Origin: Paenibacillus sp. Root444D2
Lineage (GTDB): Bacteria; Bacillota; Bacilli; Paenibacillales; NBRC-103111
Length of the DNA: 64,000 nucleotides
Direction of reading: 5' to 3'
Assembly (NCBI RefSeq): GCF_001426375.1
Contig: NZ_LMEO01000015.1
Coordinates: forward strand, 16,324-80,323
This document shows positions 16,712-24,502 of the stretch, piece by piece. Made by a program: the position numbers and the translations under genes. The first letter of the stretch is position 1. Each line of letters starts with the position of its first letter. The notes under the pieces are model-generated. The model was not told the origin of the DNA. It worked only from the letters and a program-made list of their open reading frames with translations, and ran no database searches.

Positions 16712-17047
16712 TCAGAATAAAGGCACAATGGTGCGGGATGCTCCACGGGCTTTAGACAGTTCCAATTTTGTGGTAGAAATATCTACAACGACAAGCTCCG
16801 AAACACCCGAATGCACTAAAGTCTGGATCAATTGCTGACCCATAGCACCCGCACCTAAAAGAATTGCCCTATCCCCGGCTTTCACACCTAGCCTATTCAT
16901 AGCGTGGACGACACAAGCCATTGGCTCAATGAATGCCACCTCGGCAAATGACATACTTTCGGGATCTTCACAACGCACCGTACATTGATTCCCCTTGCCC
17001 GTTTTGCAATTATGGCATTGACCACAAAAAAAGAGAGGGATCTGCAC
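16712..17047 (-). pseudogene. Zinc-dependent alcohol/polyol dehydrogenase fragment
   Basis: A frame of 111 codons starting at a GTG without a ribosome binding site. It matches the middle of medium-chain dehydrogenases. The structural-zinc segment (CGQCHNCKTGKGNQC) is joined directly to EVAFIEPMACVVHAMNRLGV and then to the NAD-binding GAGAMGQQLIQ and VVVDISTTKLELSKARGA. The N-terminal catalytic-zinc part, about 25 residues after the zinc loop, and the C-terminus are missing, so it cannot be active. It is the leftover of a gene once placed behind the lacI-tail/cre block at 17087-17162. Confidence 0.75.
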
Positions 17048-17086
17048 TCACTCTGTCTCCTTCGCACAGTACTTAGTTTTATCTTG

Positions 17087-17162
17087 TATGTTATCGTTTA
17101 CATGCATGTACAAAAAAAATGATCCCTATAATCATTATACTAACCCTTAATGCGATGGAACA
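17087..17162. repeat. lacI-tail/operator block, copy 2
   Basis: The counterpart of 7325-7395. On the minus strand it begins with codons reading VVPSH and a stop, the typical end of a LacI-family protein, and continues through the same spacer to a cre-like site. The rest of that lacI is missing and the GH172 terminator takes its place. The preserved order suggests an ancestral lacI-cre-dehydrogenase unit that was broken. Confidence 0.6.
17089..17102 (-). promoter_or_regulatory. cre-like operator
   Basis: TGTAAACGATAACA on the minus strand, identical to the site at 7327-7340 and matching the cre consensus. It sits about 42 bases upstream of the dehydrogenase remnant and about 390 bases upstream of the kinase gene. 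It might still affect that operon. Confidence 0.6.
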
Positions 17163-17177
17163 ACGACCGTAAATGCG

Positions 17178-17215
17178 AATAACCGCAGCCTTCATGGATG
17201 AAAGCAGCGGTTATT
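17178..17215 (-). terminator. Terminator of the MalFG/GH172 operon
   Basis: AATAACCGC (17178-17186) and GCGGTTATT (17207-17215) form a stem with further inner pairing, 14 bases past the GH172 stop. The T-tail is weak. Confidence 0.55.
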
Positions 17216-17229
17216 CAATTGTTTCATAA

Positions 17230-18330
17230 TCAATAATCAAAGCATGTTTTCAAATCATTCTGATTGAAGGTTAAAATATCAGCAAGCGGTAATCTTTTAG
17301 CTACAGGCAAAATAATGGGATGATCTTTATGTGGCTCCGTTTGATACCAATAAGCTGTACTGGAGTAATCATCACTCCGATGATTATTATGTCCATGCTC
17401 GATCGTCACTCTAATGGATGTGTCGAACATCACAGGATCTTCAATGTGGAAACGGTACGCTGAGATTTTGCCTGACCAGTTCGGCCCTCCACCAAGTATA
17501 AGACCGTGATTCGGCGTACATTGTTCCTGCTGCGGGCACCAGGCCGTGTTGAAATAATCCTCCATCCCCGTGCCGTGGAGTGAAGGGGGCCATGGTTCCC
17601 CATCAATGAAGATCATGTCATCCCCTTCTCCGTACCAGTTCCATTCCCGCGTCATACGCAAGTTATGAATGTTCAGGTTACAGCCGACATAGTGGCCTTT
17701 ACCAACCGCATCCAACATCACATAGTTGCCGTCGCCCGTTATATTTTTTCCGCCAAATTCAAACAGTGCATTGGAAATGCTATCTTCGATACCATCCGTA
17801 AGTTCACGGCGCCAGATGGCATGAAACCTAAGATCACTGTCGATTGGGAACGCATATTGCTCATAATCGATATAGTAGTAGAATTTGATCGGTTGATCAG
17901 CATCGGATTCGACCTCTATTCTGGCATTTCGGCCAAACGGCATCGGGAAGAAGCAATTCAGCGCTCTTCCATCTTCCGGACTCATCGCAAGGGGCGCAGA
18001 GCTGAAGTTTTTTGTGATGCCGTGACCCATGCCGAAAAAATCGCCGATAGGAGCCTGTACACTTGGATTCTCTTCCCCATCCCAATACATCTTGAGTACG
18101 ACTTTTCGGTGCAAGTATGTTTCTATCGCAGCGTCGTCAAGCGGTGCCATTGTCATCCAGATATGAGTAATACAGCCGGAGCCATCTATATCGAATATTT
18201 TGATTTTTTCTCCTGGGTACAACTTGCTATAGTCACGATTTCCTCCCGTTGTATCATAGCTGGAAACCCTTTTGCGTTTTCCTTGTCGAGTGCGGTACAA
18301 ATCTCTTAACGATGATCCTAACATGGTCAA
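17230..18330 (-). CDS. GH172-family (DUF2961) glycosidase 1
   Basis: A 366-residue protein without a signal peptide, of usual single-domain DUF2961 length. Conserved blocks are visible: APIGDFFG (93-100), GKGHYVG (210-216), WYGEGDD (232-238) and HGTGMEDYF (252-260). Glu235 and Glu257 lie in the two motifs that I take to hold the catalytic carboxylates of GH172. Characterised GH172 members are a difructose-anhydride/alpha-fructofuranosidase of Bifidobacterium and D-arabinofuranosidases. It is the last gene of the binding-protein/MalF/MalG operon, so its substrate is probably an oligosaccharide delivered by that importer and cleaved inside the cell. Start TTG at 18330 or ATG at 18324. Confidence 0.85.
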   Translation of the reverse strand: MTMLGSSLRDLYRTRQGKRKRVSSYDTTGGNRDYSKLYPGEKIKIFDIDGSGCITHIWMTMAPLDDAAIETYLHRKVVLKMYWDGEENPSVQAPIGDFFGMGHGITKNFSSAPLAMSPEDGRALNCFFPMPFGRNARIEVESDADQPIKFYYYIDYEQYAFPIDSDLRFHAIWRRELTDGIEDSISNALFEFGGKNITGDGNYVMLDAVGKGHYVGCNLNIHNLRMTREWNWYGEGDDMIFIDGEPWPPSLHGTGMEDYFNTAWCPQQEQCTPNHGLILGGGPNWSGKISAYRFHIEDPVMFDTSIRVTIEHGHNNHRSDDYSSTAYWYQTEPHKDHPIILPVAKRLPLADILTFNQNDLKTCFDY

Positions 18331-18358
18331 ATCAGCTCCTTGTTGTAAGTAGCCGGCA

Positions 18359-19171
18359 TCATTTAATACCGGTCATTTTAATGCCTTCCACCAAATATTT
18401 CTGCATGACGAAGAATAGTAAAAAAGTAGGTAATGCGGCAATAACGGCCGCAGCAAGCACAATGTTCCACGGCGTCACGTAGCCCCCGCCAACTAAGTTA
18501 GCCAGTTGAACCTGAATAACCCACATGCTCTCTTTTTGCGTAATGATGAGCGGCCATATATAGGAATTCCAATTAGCCAAGAAAAATCCGATGGTTAATG
18601 GGGCAATGATCGGCATGGAAAGCGGCAAGGCGATTCGGAAAAACGTCCCTGCCTGAGAAAGCCCTTCTATGTAGGCTGCCTCTTCCAGTTCCTTAGGAAA
18701 TTCCCGATAAAACTGACGGAACAGAAAAATTCCATAAGCGTTAAAAATGGCAGGAATAATCAAACCGGCAAAAGAGTTGGTCATGCCTAAATTTTTCGTA
18801 ATTAAATACAAGGGCAGCATGATCACAGCAAAGGGAATCATTAACGTACTAAGCATCCAAGCGAAGATCACATTTTTCCCAGGAAATTGAAAGCGAGCAA
18901 GCGCATATCCGGACATCGCATGGAACAGCATAGCAACCGCAGTCACGGTTGTGGACACAATCAACGAATTCATAATCGATCTGAGCAAATGCGATGATGT
19001 GACGGCCTCTTTGAAGTTGGGAAACTCAAATTCCGTCGGCCACAGCTGAATATCGAAGATATGAGTTTCCGAACGAAAGGAGCCTATAAATAGCATGTAA
19101 ATGGGAAAAATCATGGCGATCCCGACAATGATCGAAACCGTCGGTAGTATGAATCGGTTCATTATTCTCAT
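18359..19171 (-). CDS. Carbohydrate ABC transporter permease, MalG-like
   Basis: A 270-residue protein with six hydrophobic segments and the cytoplasmic EAA loop (EAAYIEGLSQAGTFFRIALP, about 185-205) that contacts the ATPase. It pairs with the MalF-like protein at 19183-20070 to form a CUT1-class channel. No ATPase gene is nearby; as in most Bacillota, a shared MsmK/MsmX-type ATPase elsewhere in the genome is expected. Only 11 bases separate it from the upstream gene. Confidence 0.92.
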   Translation of the reverse strand: MRIMNRFILPTVSIIVGIAMIFPIYMLFIGSFRSETHIFDIQLWPTEFEFPNFKEAVTSSHLLRSIMNSLIVSTTVTAVAMLFHAMSGYALARFQFPGKNVIFAWMLSTLMIPFAVIMLPLYLITKNLGMTNSFAGLIIPAIFNAYGIFLFRQFYREFPKELEEAAYIEGLSQAGTFFRIALPLSMPIIAPLTIGFFLANWNSYIWPLIITQKESMWVIQVQLANLVGGGYVTPWNIVLAAAVIAALPTFLLFFVMQKYLVEGIKMTGIK

Positions 19172-19182
19172 AGTAGCACCGC

Positions 19183-20070
19183 CTAATCTTTAGAAGAGAA
19201 AAATTTAAGTTGTATCATCGAAAATGCGAAAACAATCAGGAACAAAACAAACGCGAGCGCGGAAGAATACCCCATATTCAACATTTGGAACGCTTGTTTA
19301 AAGATATAAAGTACGCTAACCTCCGTTGAATCCATCGGTCCGCCTTTTGTCATAACGATGATATGGTCGAAAATTTGAAAGGACGCGATCGTGGTGACAA
19401 TCAAAATAAACGTATTCGTTTCCCGCAATAAGGGGAATGTGATATGCCGAAAGCTTTGAAAGCGGGTTGCCCCGTCAATATGGGCCGCTTCGAAATAATC
19501 AATCGGAATTTCCTTGATAGCTGATAGAAAAATAGTCATGTTATATCCGATGTTGATCCATAACAATGTCAGAATGACGCAATAGATTGCCTGTGTAGGA
19601 GAACCGAGAAATTGTTGTGTTCCGATACCGACAAGAGAAAGCAGTTGATTGGCAAGGCCGTTTCTCGGATCAAGCAGGAACATGACAATGATAGCTGATA
19701 TGACCGATGTGACCGCAAATGGTAGTAAAAACATCGTTCTAACCACGCCCACCGTCTTACCACGAAGCCCATTCACTAATAACGCGGAAAGCAAAGCGAA
19801 ACAGAATAACAAAGGCACATAAATAACACTAAACAGCAAGGTTCTGGTTACCGAATGCCACCACTGATCGTCCGAAAGTAAGGTTACATAGTTCTGAAAC
19901 CCAACATACACTTTCGGTGATAACGCGTTCCATTCATGCAAACTTACATAAAAAGCATATAAAATCGGTATAAAAACAAATATCATTAATCCCAAGATAT
20001 TGGGAAGCAAGAAGCTGTAAGCCGTAACCCATTCTTGAATCATGCGGGCATTGCTGCGTCTTGGAGTCAC
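19183..20070 (-). CDS. Carbohydrate ABC transporter permease, MalF-like
   Basis: A 295-residue protein with six transmembrane segments and an EAA loop (EAAHIDGATRFQSFRHITFP). It starts with GTG at 20070, six bases after GGGGAGGGG. It is the partner of the MalG-like protein downstream. A hairpin at 20096-20139 separates it from the binding-protein gene, likely lowering permease relative to binding-protein expression. Confidence 0.92.
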   Translation of the reverse strand: MTPRRSNARMIQEWVTAYSFLLPNILGLMIFVFIPILYAFYVSLHEWNALSPKVYVGFQNYVTLLSDDQWWHSVTRTLLFSVIYVPLLFCFALLSALLVNGLRGKTVGVVRTMFLLPFAVTSVISAIIVMFLLDPRNGLANQLLSLVGIGTQQFLGSPTQAIYCVILTLLWINIGYNMTIFLSAIKEIPIDYFEAAHIDGATRFQSFRHITFPLLRETNTFILIVTTIASFQIFDHIIVMTKGGPMDSTEVSVLYIFKQAFQMLNMGYSSALAFVLFLIVFAFSMIQLKFFSSKD

Positions 20071-20095
20071 TCTTTACCCCTCCCCGAATTGAAAA

Positions 20096-20139
20096 GGGAG
20101 ACCGTCTTGCAGTTTTACGGAGCAAGCCGTCCCCCTCCC
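20096..20139 (-). terminator. Intercistronic hairpin between binding protein and permease genes
   Basis: On the minus strand a GC-rich stem (GGGGGACGGCTTGC with GCAAGACGGTCTCCC, 11-nt loop) is followed by TTTT. It lies 11 bases after the binding-protein stop. It could act as a partial terminator or as an mRNA-stabilising 3' end, as between malE and malF in other bacteria. Confidence 0.6.
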
Positions 20140-20149
20140 CAGAATCCTG

Positions 20150-21478
20150 TTATTTCTGTTTGCTTAGAATATCCGTGATTTTCGCATCAACGGTTTTGGC
20201 AGCGTCGGCACCTGACATTTTACCGAACATGACGTACTGCATGGCATCACCAACTGCATCAACCACTTCGGACGGATATCGCGGTTCTGGGATAGCGGAG
20301 TTATAAATTTCTTCAGTGAACACTTTACGCAAGCCTTTGTTATAGATGTCCTTACCTTTTTCGACTACGGATTTCCGTGGGGAGTAAGCGAACTTCACTT
20401 CCGTACCCCATTTCAATGCATGGCTGAGATCCGATGAACCGAATGCCCACATCACGAACTTAGCTGCTTCAGCCGCATGCTTGCTTTGCCCGTTGACAGC
20501 CATTTTCCAACCGCCTGCATCCGTTGCCGCTTTGCCTCCTGTAGGAGTCGGGATTGGAGCTAGACCGATCTGAACGTCCTTATATTTTTCTTCAATTCGA
20601 TTGATGGCCCACGTTCCGACAATTTGCATAGCCGCGGTTTTGTTGCCCAAGTTATCAATTTCCCAAGGGCCGAGCTGCAGTTTTTTCGGAGACAGACCTT
20701 CTTTAAAGAAGCTTCCCCAGAAATCGAGTGCTTTTGCCGTCTCTGGTGTGTTGAAAGTAGATTTGGTTCCATCAGCACTCAGCACGTTACCGCCTTGCTG
20801 CCACAGGAACGGATACCAGATAAAGTTAAAGTACGGGCCTTTATCCGGCGGGATAATCAGACCGGCTACCTTATCAGTTGTCAGTTTTTTCGCAGCGGCA
20901 TGGAGTTCATCCCAAGTCTTCGGCACTTGCACGCCTGCCTTATCCAGCATTTCCTTGTTATAGTAAAGACCTAGCGTTTCCAATTCAAATGGCAGAGCCA
21001 TGATCTTGCCGTTATACGTCACAGCATCAAGAGATGCAGGAAGGAAATCCTCTTTAACGCCTGGCGCGAAATCCGGAGTCAGATCTTTCATTAAACCGGA
21101 TTTCGCGAATTTCATGAAATCACCTGGGCTGATCATGTAAATGTCTGGACCTTCTCCGCTGGCAAAGCCAGTAGGAAGCTTGGTAGTTGTGTAGGAAGCT
21201 TGATCATAGGTTGAATACTCGATTTGCACTTGATCTTGTGATTTGATGTACTCATCGATCAAATCTTTGAAGAACTTACTCTCGGCTTCGGTGTGCATGT
21301 CCCAGAAAGCCAGCTTGACTTTGTTCTTGGCAGCGCTTGTATCCTTGGCGGCTTCCGTGCTTTTCGGTGCAGCGTCGCCTGCTTTTTGCGTGTCCGTTGT
21401 CGAGGATCCGCAACCAAGTTGTAAAACAAGTGCAGAGCTAATCGCCGTAACCCCTAACGTTTTCCATTTCCGTTTCAT
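20150..21478 (-). CDS. Sugar ABC transporter substrate-binding lipoprotein (SBP_bac_1 class)
   Basis: A 442-residue lipoprotein (lipobox LQLGC, Cys23) with the cluster-B fold of oligosaccharide-binding proteins (KLAFWDMHTEAESKFFKDLI, ASGEGPDIYMIS, AAMQIVGTWAINRIEEKY, AKFVMWAFGSS). It delivers an oligo- or monosaccharide to the MalFG pair downstream. The protein at 21567-22910 is a paralogue with many shared motifs (FVMWAF, KFAYSPRKSV, RGLREVFTNEI versus KGLRKVFTEEI). ATG start with AAAGGGG upstream. Confidence 0.92.
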   Translation of the reverse strand: MKRKWKTLGVTAISSALVLQLGCGSSTTDTQKAGDAAPKSTEAAKDTSAAKNKVKLAFWDMHTEAESKFFKDLIDEYIKSQDQVQIEYSTYDQASYTTTKLPTGFASGEGPDIYMISPGDFMKFAKSGLMKDLTPDFAPGVKEDFLPASLDAVTYNGKIMALPFELETLGLYYNKEMLDKAGVQVPKTWDELHAAAKKLTTDKVAGLIIPPDKGPYFNFIWYPFLWQQGGNVLSADGTKSTFNTPETAKALDFWGSFFKEGLSPKKLQLGPWEIDNLGNKTAAMQIVGTWAINRIEEKYKDVQIGLAPIPTPTGGKAATDAGGWKMAVNGQSKHAAEAAKFVMWAFGSSDLSHALKWGTEVKFAYSPRKSVVEKGKDIYNKGLRKVFTEEIYNSAIPEPRYPSEVVDAVGDAMQYVMFGKMSGADAAKTVDAKITDILSKQK

Positions 21479-21512
21479 CTGTTGTATCCCCTTTCATTTC
21501 GTTTACATCTTG

Positions 21513-21518
21513 AGTATA
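21513..21518 (-). promoter_or_regulatory. Candidate -10 box of the binding-protein/MalFG/GH172 operon
   Basis: TATACT on the minus strand, 34 bases before the start codon, in the 88-base gap between the sensor lipoprotein and the transporter binding protein. No clear -35. TGTACATAACG (21534-21544) overlaps the expected -35 and could be a regulator site. The layout matches the promoter at 12655. Confidence 0.35.
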
Positions 21519-21566
21519 ATCCGGGGGAACAGCTGTACATAACGAGAAATTATTTAGTTAGGTGGA

Positions 21567-22910
21567 CTATTTTTGGATTTTGGACAGGAAACGATCGATC
21601 TTCTCATCCATGCTTTGAACCACTTCTTTGCCGGATACCCCGCTGTACAATATGCTTTGCAATGACTGGGTAAATGTCCGGTTGATTTCTTCCGGATATT
21701 GCGGCTCCATCCGCTCCGTACCGAAAATTTCATTGGTAAAAACCTCTCGCAGACCGCGGCGATAATAGTCGGTTCCAGCTTCCATGACGGACTTGCGCGG
21801 GGAATAAGCAAACTTCACATCGCTGCACCACTTGAGCGGTATGCTCGTATCGCCGGAAAAAGCCCACATCACAAACTTCGCAGCTTCGCTTGCATAATCG
21901 CTTCGCGAGTTCACCGCAATTTTCCATCCGCCTGCAATCGTGAGACGGTTCCCGCCATCCGGTGTCGGCAGAGGAACGACACCGATTGGTTGATCGGCAT
22001 ACTGCGTCTCCAACATGCGAATATTCCACGTCCCGCTTACCTGCATCGCCGTTTCACCATTCGTCAAAATGCCAATATCCGTTGCCGGCCGTGATGGCTG
22101 CATATTAATTAACCCCTGACTGACCATACTGTGGAAAAAATTATACATGTTTTCGCCTTTCACTTGGCTCAGCCCGGAATGCTTGCCATCCTCCGAGATT
22201 AAATCGGCACCGGTTTGCCATAGAAACGGAAACCAGGAGAAGTTCTGGTAAACACCACCGAACGTTTCTATCGTTAAACCGCTTACATGTGATGTTCTCA
22301 GCTTCTTCGCCGCTTCCATCATCTCATTCCAGGTTTTGGGAGGAGTTAGATGCTGCTTTTGAAACATCGATTTATTATAAAATAGCCCCATTAATTCTGT
22401 TTCAATCGGAACCGCATAAATCGTATTGTATAGAGTAACGGCTTCCAGCGCCGTCGGGTAGAAATCCTCTTTCATTGTTGGCGTAAAATAGGAGGTCAAC
22501 GGCATTAACATGTTGACATCCGCGAGCCGCTTGATCATAGGCGATGATACAAAAAAGATATCCGGACCTGTTCCGGATGCGAATGAAGCGAGCAGCCGCT
22601 CCCCTGTAAAATAATCATCGCTGGACACGTACTCCACCTTGATCTCAATGTCTGGGTGCAGCTGCTGATACTGCTTGGCAAGTTCCTGCCAAAACTCAAA
22701 CTCCTTAGAAGTATGAAATGACCATAAGCGAAGCACTGTTTTAGGTGCACTCGCATCCTTGCTTGGTCCTGTCTGCGAACGAAACAGCTTGTCGAGTTCA
22801 GGTGATTTCGTTGTCGTGCTTTGCTCACAGGCAATTAGCAGGCCGAACACAAGCATTAAAAGCAGCAGCTTTCTGGCAAGCTTTCCCCTTAGCGATATTG
22901 TTTTTTCCAT
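21567..22910 (-). CDS. Sensor-associated SBP_bac_1 lipoprotein
   Basis: A 447-residue lipoprotein (lipobox LLIAC, Cys28 from the ATG at 22910; GGAGG eight bases upstream). It has the same fold and many of the same motifs as the transport protein at 20150-21478 (FASGTGPDIFFVSSP, AMQVSGTWNIRMLETQYAD, SEAAKFVMWAFSG, KFAYSPRKSV). It begins one base after the response-regulator stop and so belongs to the kinase-regulator operon. I infer that it presents the sugar to the kinase at 24503-26281. A second copy used for transport redundancy is the alternative. Confidence 0.85.
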   Translation of the reverse strand: MEKTISLRGKLARKLLLLMLVFGLLIACEQSTTTKSPELDKLFRSQTGPSKDASAPKTVLRLWSFHTSKEFEFWQELAKQYQQLHPDIEIKVEYVSSDDYFTGERLLASFASGTGPDIFFVSSPMIKRLADVNMLMPLTSYFTPTMKEDFYPTALEAVTLYNTIYAVPIETELMGLFYNKSMFQKQHLTPPKTWNEMMEAAKKLRTSHVSGLTIETFGGVYQNFSWFPFLWQTGADLISEDGKHSGLSQVKGENMYNFFHSMVSQGLINMQPSRPATDIGILTNGETAMQVSGTWNIRMLETQYADQPIGVVPLPTPDGGNRLTIAGGWKIAVNSRSDYASEAAKFVMWAFSGDTSIPLKWCSDVKFAYSPRKSVMEAGTDYYRRGLREVFTNEIFGTERMEPQYPEEINRTFTQSLQSILYSGVSGKEVVQSMDEKIDRFLSKIQK

Positions 22911-22911
22911 G

Positions 22912-24480
22912 TCAATCCTCCTTTCGGAAGAAAAATTGCCGATATTCCACAGGGGTGACACCCATTTTCTTCTTAAATAATCGCGAGAAATATTTTACTT
23001 CTTGATAGCCTACCATCTGTGCAATTTCATACAGTCTCAATCCGGAATCCATCATCAGCGTTTTCGCCTTCTCCATACGAAGCCCTGTTAAAGATTCAAC
23101 GAATGAACTGCCGGTTTCAAGTTTAAAATAAGTACTAAAATAACTTGGATTCATCTGGACATGACGCGCTGCGTCTTCTAATGAAATGTCTTGCGAATAG
23201 TTCGATTGAAGAAAAGACAGCGCCTTTTCGATCGTCCGATTCTGCTTTTGTGTTTTATTCCATTCCATAGACAAAATACAGGATTCAATCAGTTTTTCCA
23301 TAAATTCAACATACTCTTCGAGTGTAAAGTTCTTGTCAAATAAATCGATCGGACGAGCCAAATTTTCAATCACAAGATCGTACATTTTTTGTTCATAGGT
23401 CAAGCGAATAACGGAGGATACCAATTGCAAGCAAAATCTCCGAAACAACCGAAATGAAACGTTCCTTTGTTTGACCGTTTCTATGAACTCGGTCAGTACG
23501 AGCGAAAATTGATCAGATTGACCGCCTCGAATCGCCTTGATGAGCTCCATTTCCAACCCGTTCGGATAACCAACCTCAATGATGTCCTCCATTTTCAAGT
23601 CATCGTAATCGCTTATCGTTCCACACCCGTAAAGCCATTTATTTTGAAGGGCTACGCGTGCATGCTGCAGAATTCCCGGCAATTCGAGGTAAGAGTCGGT
23701 GGCGTCGCTGATCCCGATGGAAATCGATATTTTGAGCCAGCGGCGGACTTCCTCGATGCTTGTTTTGGCTAACTGTCTCGTATCGTCTTCATTGATGGTG
23801 AGAAAGAACAATTGAGCACCGCTCACGAATAAAAAATGGGAATCCGAGTTTGCTCTCATACCGGTAACATCCTGGACAATATTACGAACGGCGAACAAGA
23901 CCAATTGTCTGTCCCCCCATTGATCCTCGTTGATCAGTTCATCAATGAGATCCACTTCGATGACCATGATCCGAAACGTAGAAATATCGATAGGGAATAA
24001 AGGGCTGAGCAGCTTCGGAGGCTCTTTCTCCTCCTGCAGTCCGAGCAGCCAATCCTTCCACAGCTTAGAGTAATTCGGCCGACTGGAGCTGGTCTGAGAC
24101 ACAGCTGGAAACAATTGTCGGTCCTGCTTCACTCTTCTCAGCACACTCTCGATGTCCTCAGGCTTCAGCGGCTTTAACAAATAATCGAAAGCGCCATATT
24201 TAACCGCCGTTTGTGCATATTCAAAATAACCGTATCCCGATAAGATGACGACATGTACTGGATATTCCTTCAAATGACTAAGAAGATCCAACCCGTTCAT
24301 ATGCGGCATGCGGATATCTGTAATAACTAGATCAGGCATCTCTTTTTTGACCGCCTCCAGCGCATCATACCCATTCTTGGCTTCACCGATCACAATCCAA
24401 TCACTGTCAAGCTTTGGAATTAGACTCGTTAGACCTCTGCGAACTCTCGGCTCGTCATCTACCACTAAAACCTTGTACAT
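22912..24480 (-). CDS. YesN-like response regulator with AraC-type DNA-binding domain
   Basis: A 522-residue protein from the ATG at 24480 (GGGGGA eight bases upstream); the frame is open further upstream inside the kinase gene, but that region has no start signal. The receiver has DDEPRVRRG, Asp55 (VITDIRMPH) and the KPL motif. A long middle region (about 130-410) precedes the C-terminal AraC double helix-turn-helix (ISLEDAARHVQMNPSYFSTYF and LYEIAQMVGYQEVKYFSRLF). The expected target is the transporter operon starting at 21478. Confidence 0.92.
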   Translation of the reverse strand: MYKVLVVDDEPRVRRGLTSLIPKLDSDWIVIGEAKNGYDALEAVKKEMPDLVITDIRMPHMNGLDLLSHLKEYPVHVVILSGYGYFEYAQTAVKYGAFDYLLKPLKPEDIESVLRRVKQDRQLFPAVSQTSSSRPNYSKLWKDWLLGLQEEKEPPKLLSPLFPIDISTFRIMVIEVDLIDELINEDQWGDRQLVLFAVRNIVQDVTGMRANSDSHFLFVSGAQLFFLTINEDDTRQLAKTSIEEVRRWLKISISIGISDATDSYLELPGILQHARVALQNKWLYGCGTISDYDDLKMEDIIEVGYPNGLEMELIKAIRGGQSDQFSLVLTEFIETVKQRNVSFRLFRRFCLQLVSSVIRLTYEQKMYDLVIENLARPIDLFDKNFTLEEYVEFMEKLIESCILSMEWNKTQKQNRTIEKALSFLQSNYSQDISLEDAARHVQMNPSYFSTYFKLETGSSFVESLTGLRMEKAKTLMMDSGLRLYEIAQMVGYQEVKYFSRLFKKKMGVTPVEYRQFFFRKED

Positions 24481-24502
24481 GTTGATCTTCCCCCGTTGTG
24501 TC

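Noticed and set aside
17665..18309. A 214-codon open frame on the plus strand
   Set aside because: Antisense to the first GH172 gene, with no recognisable domain.
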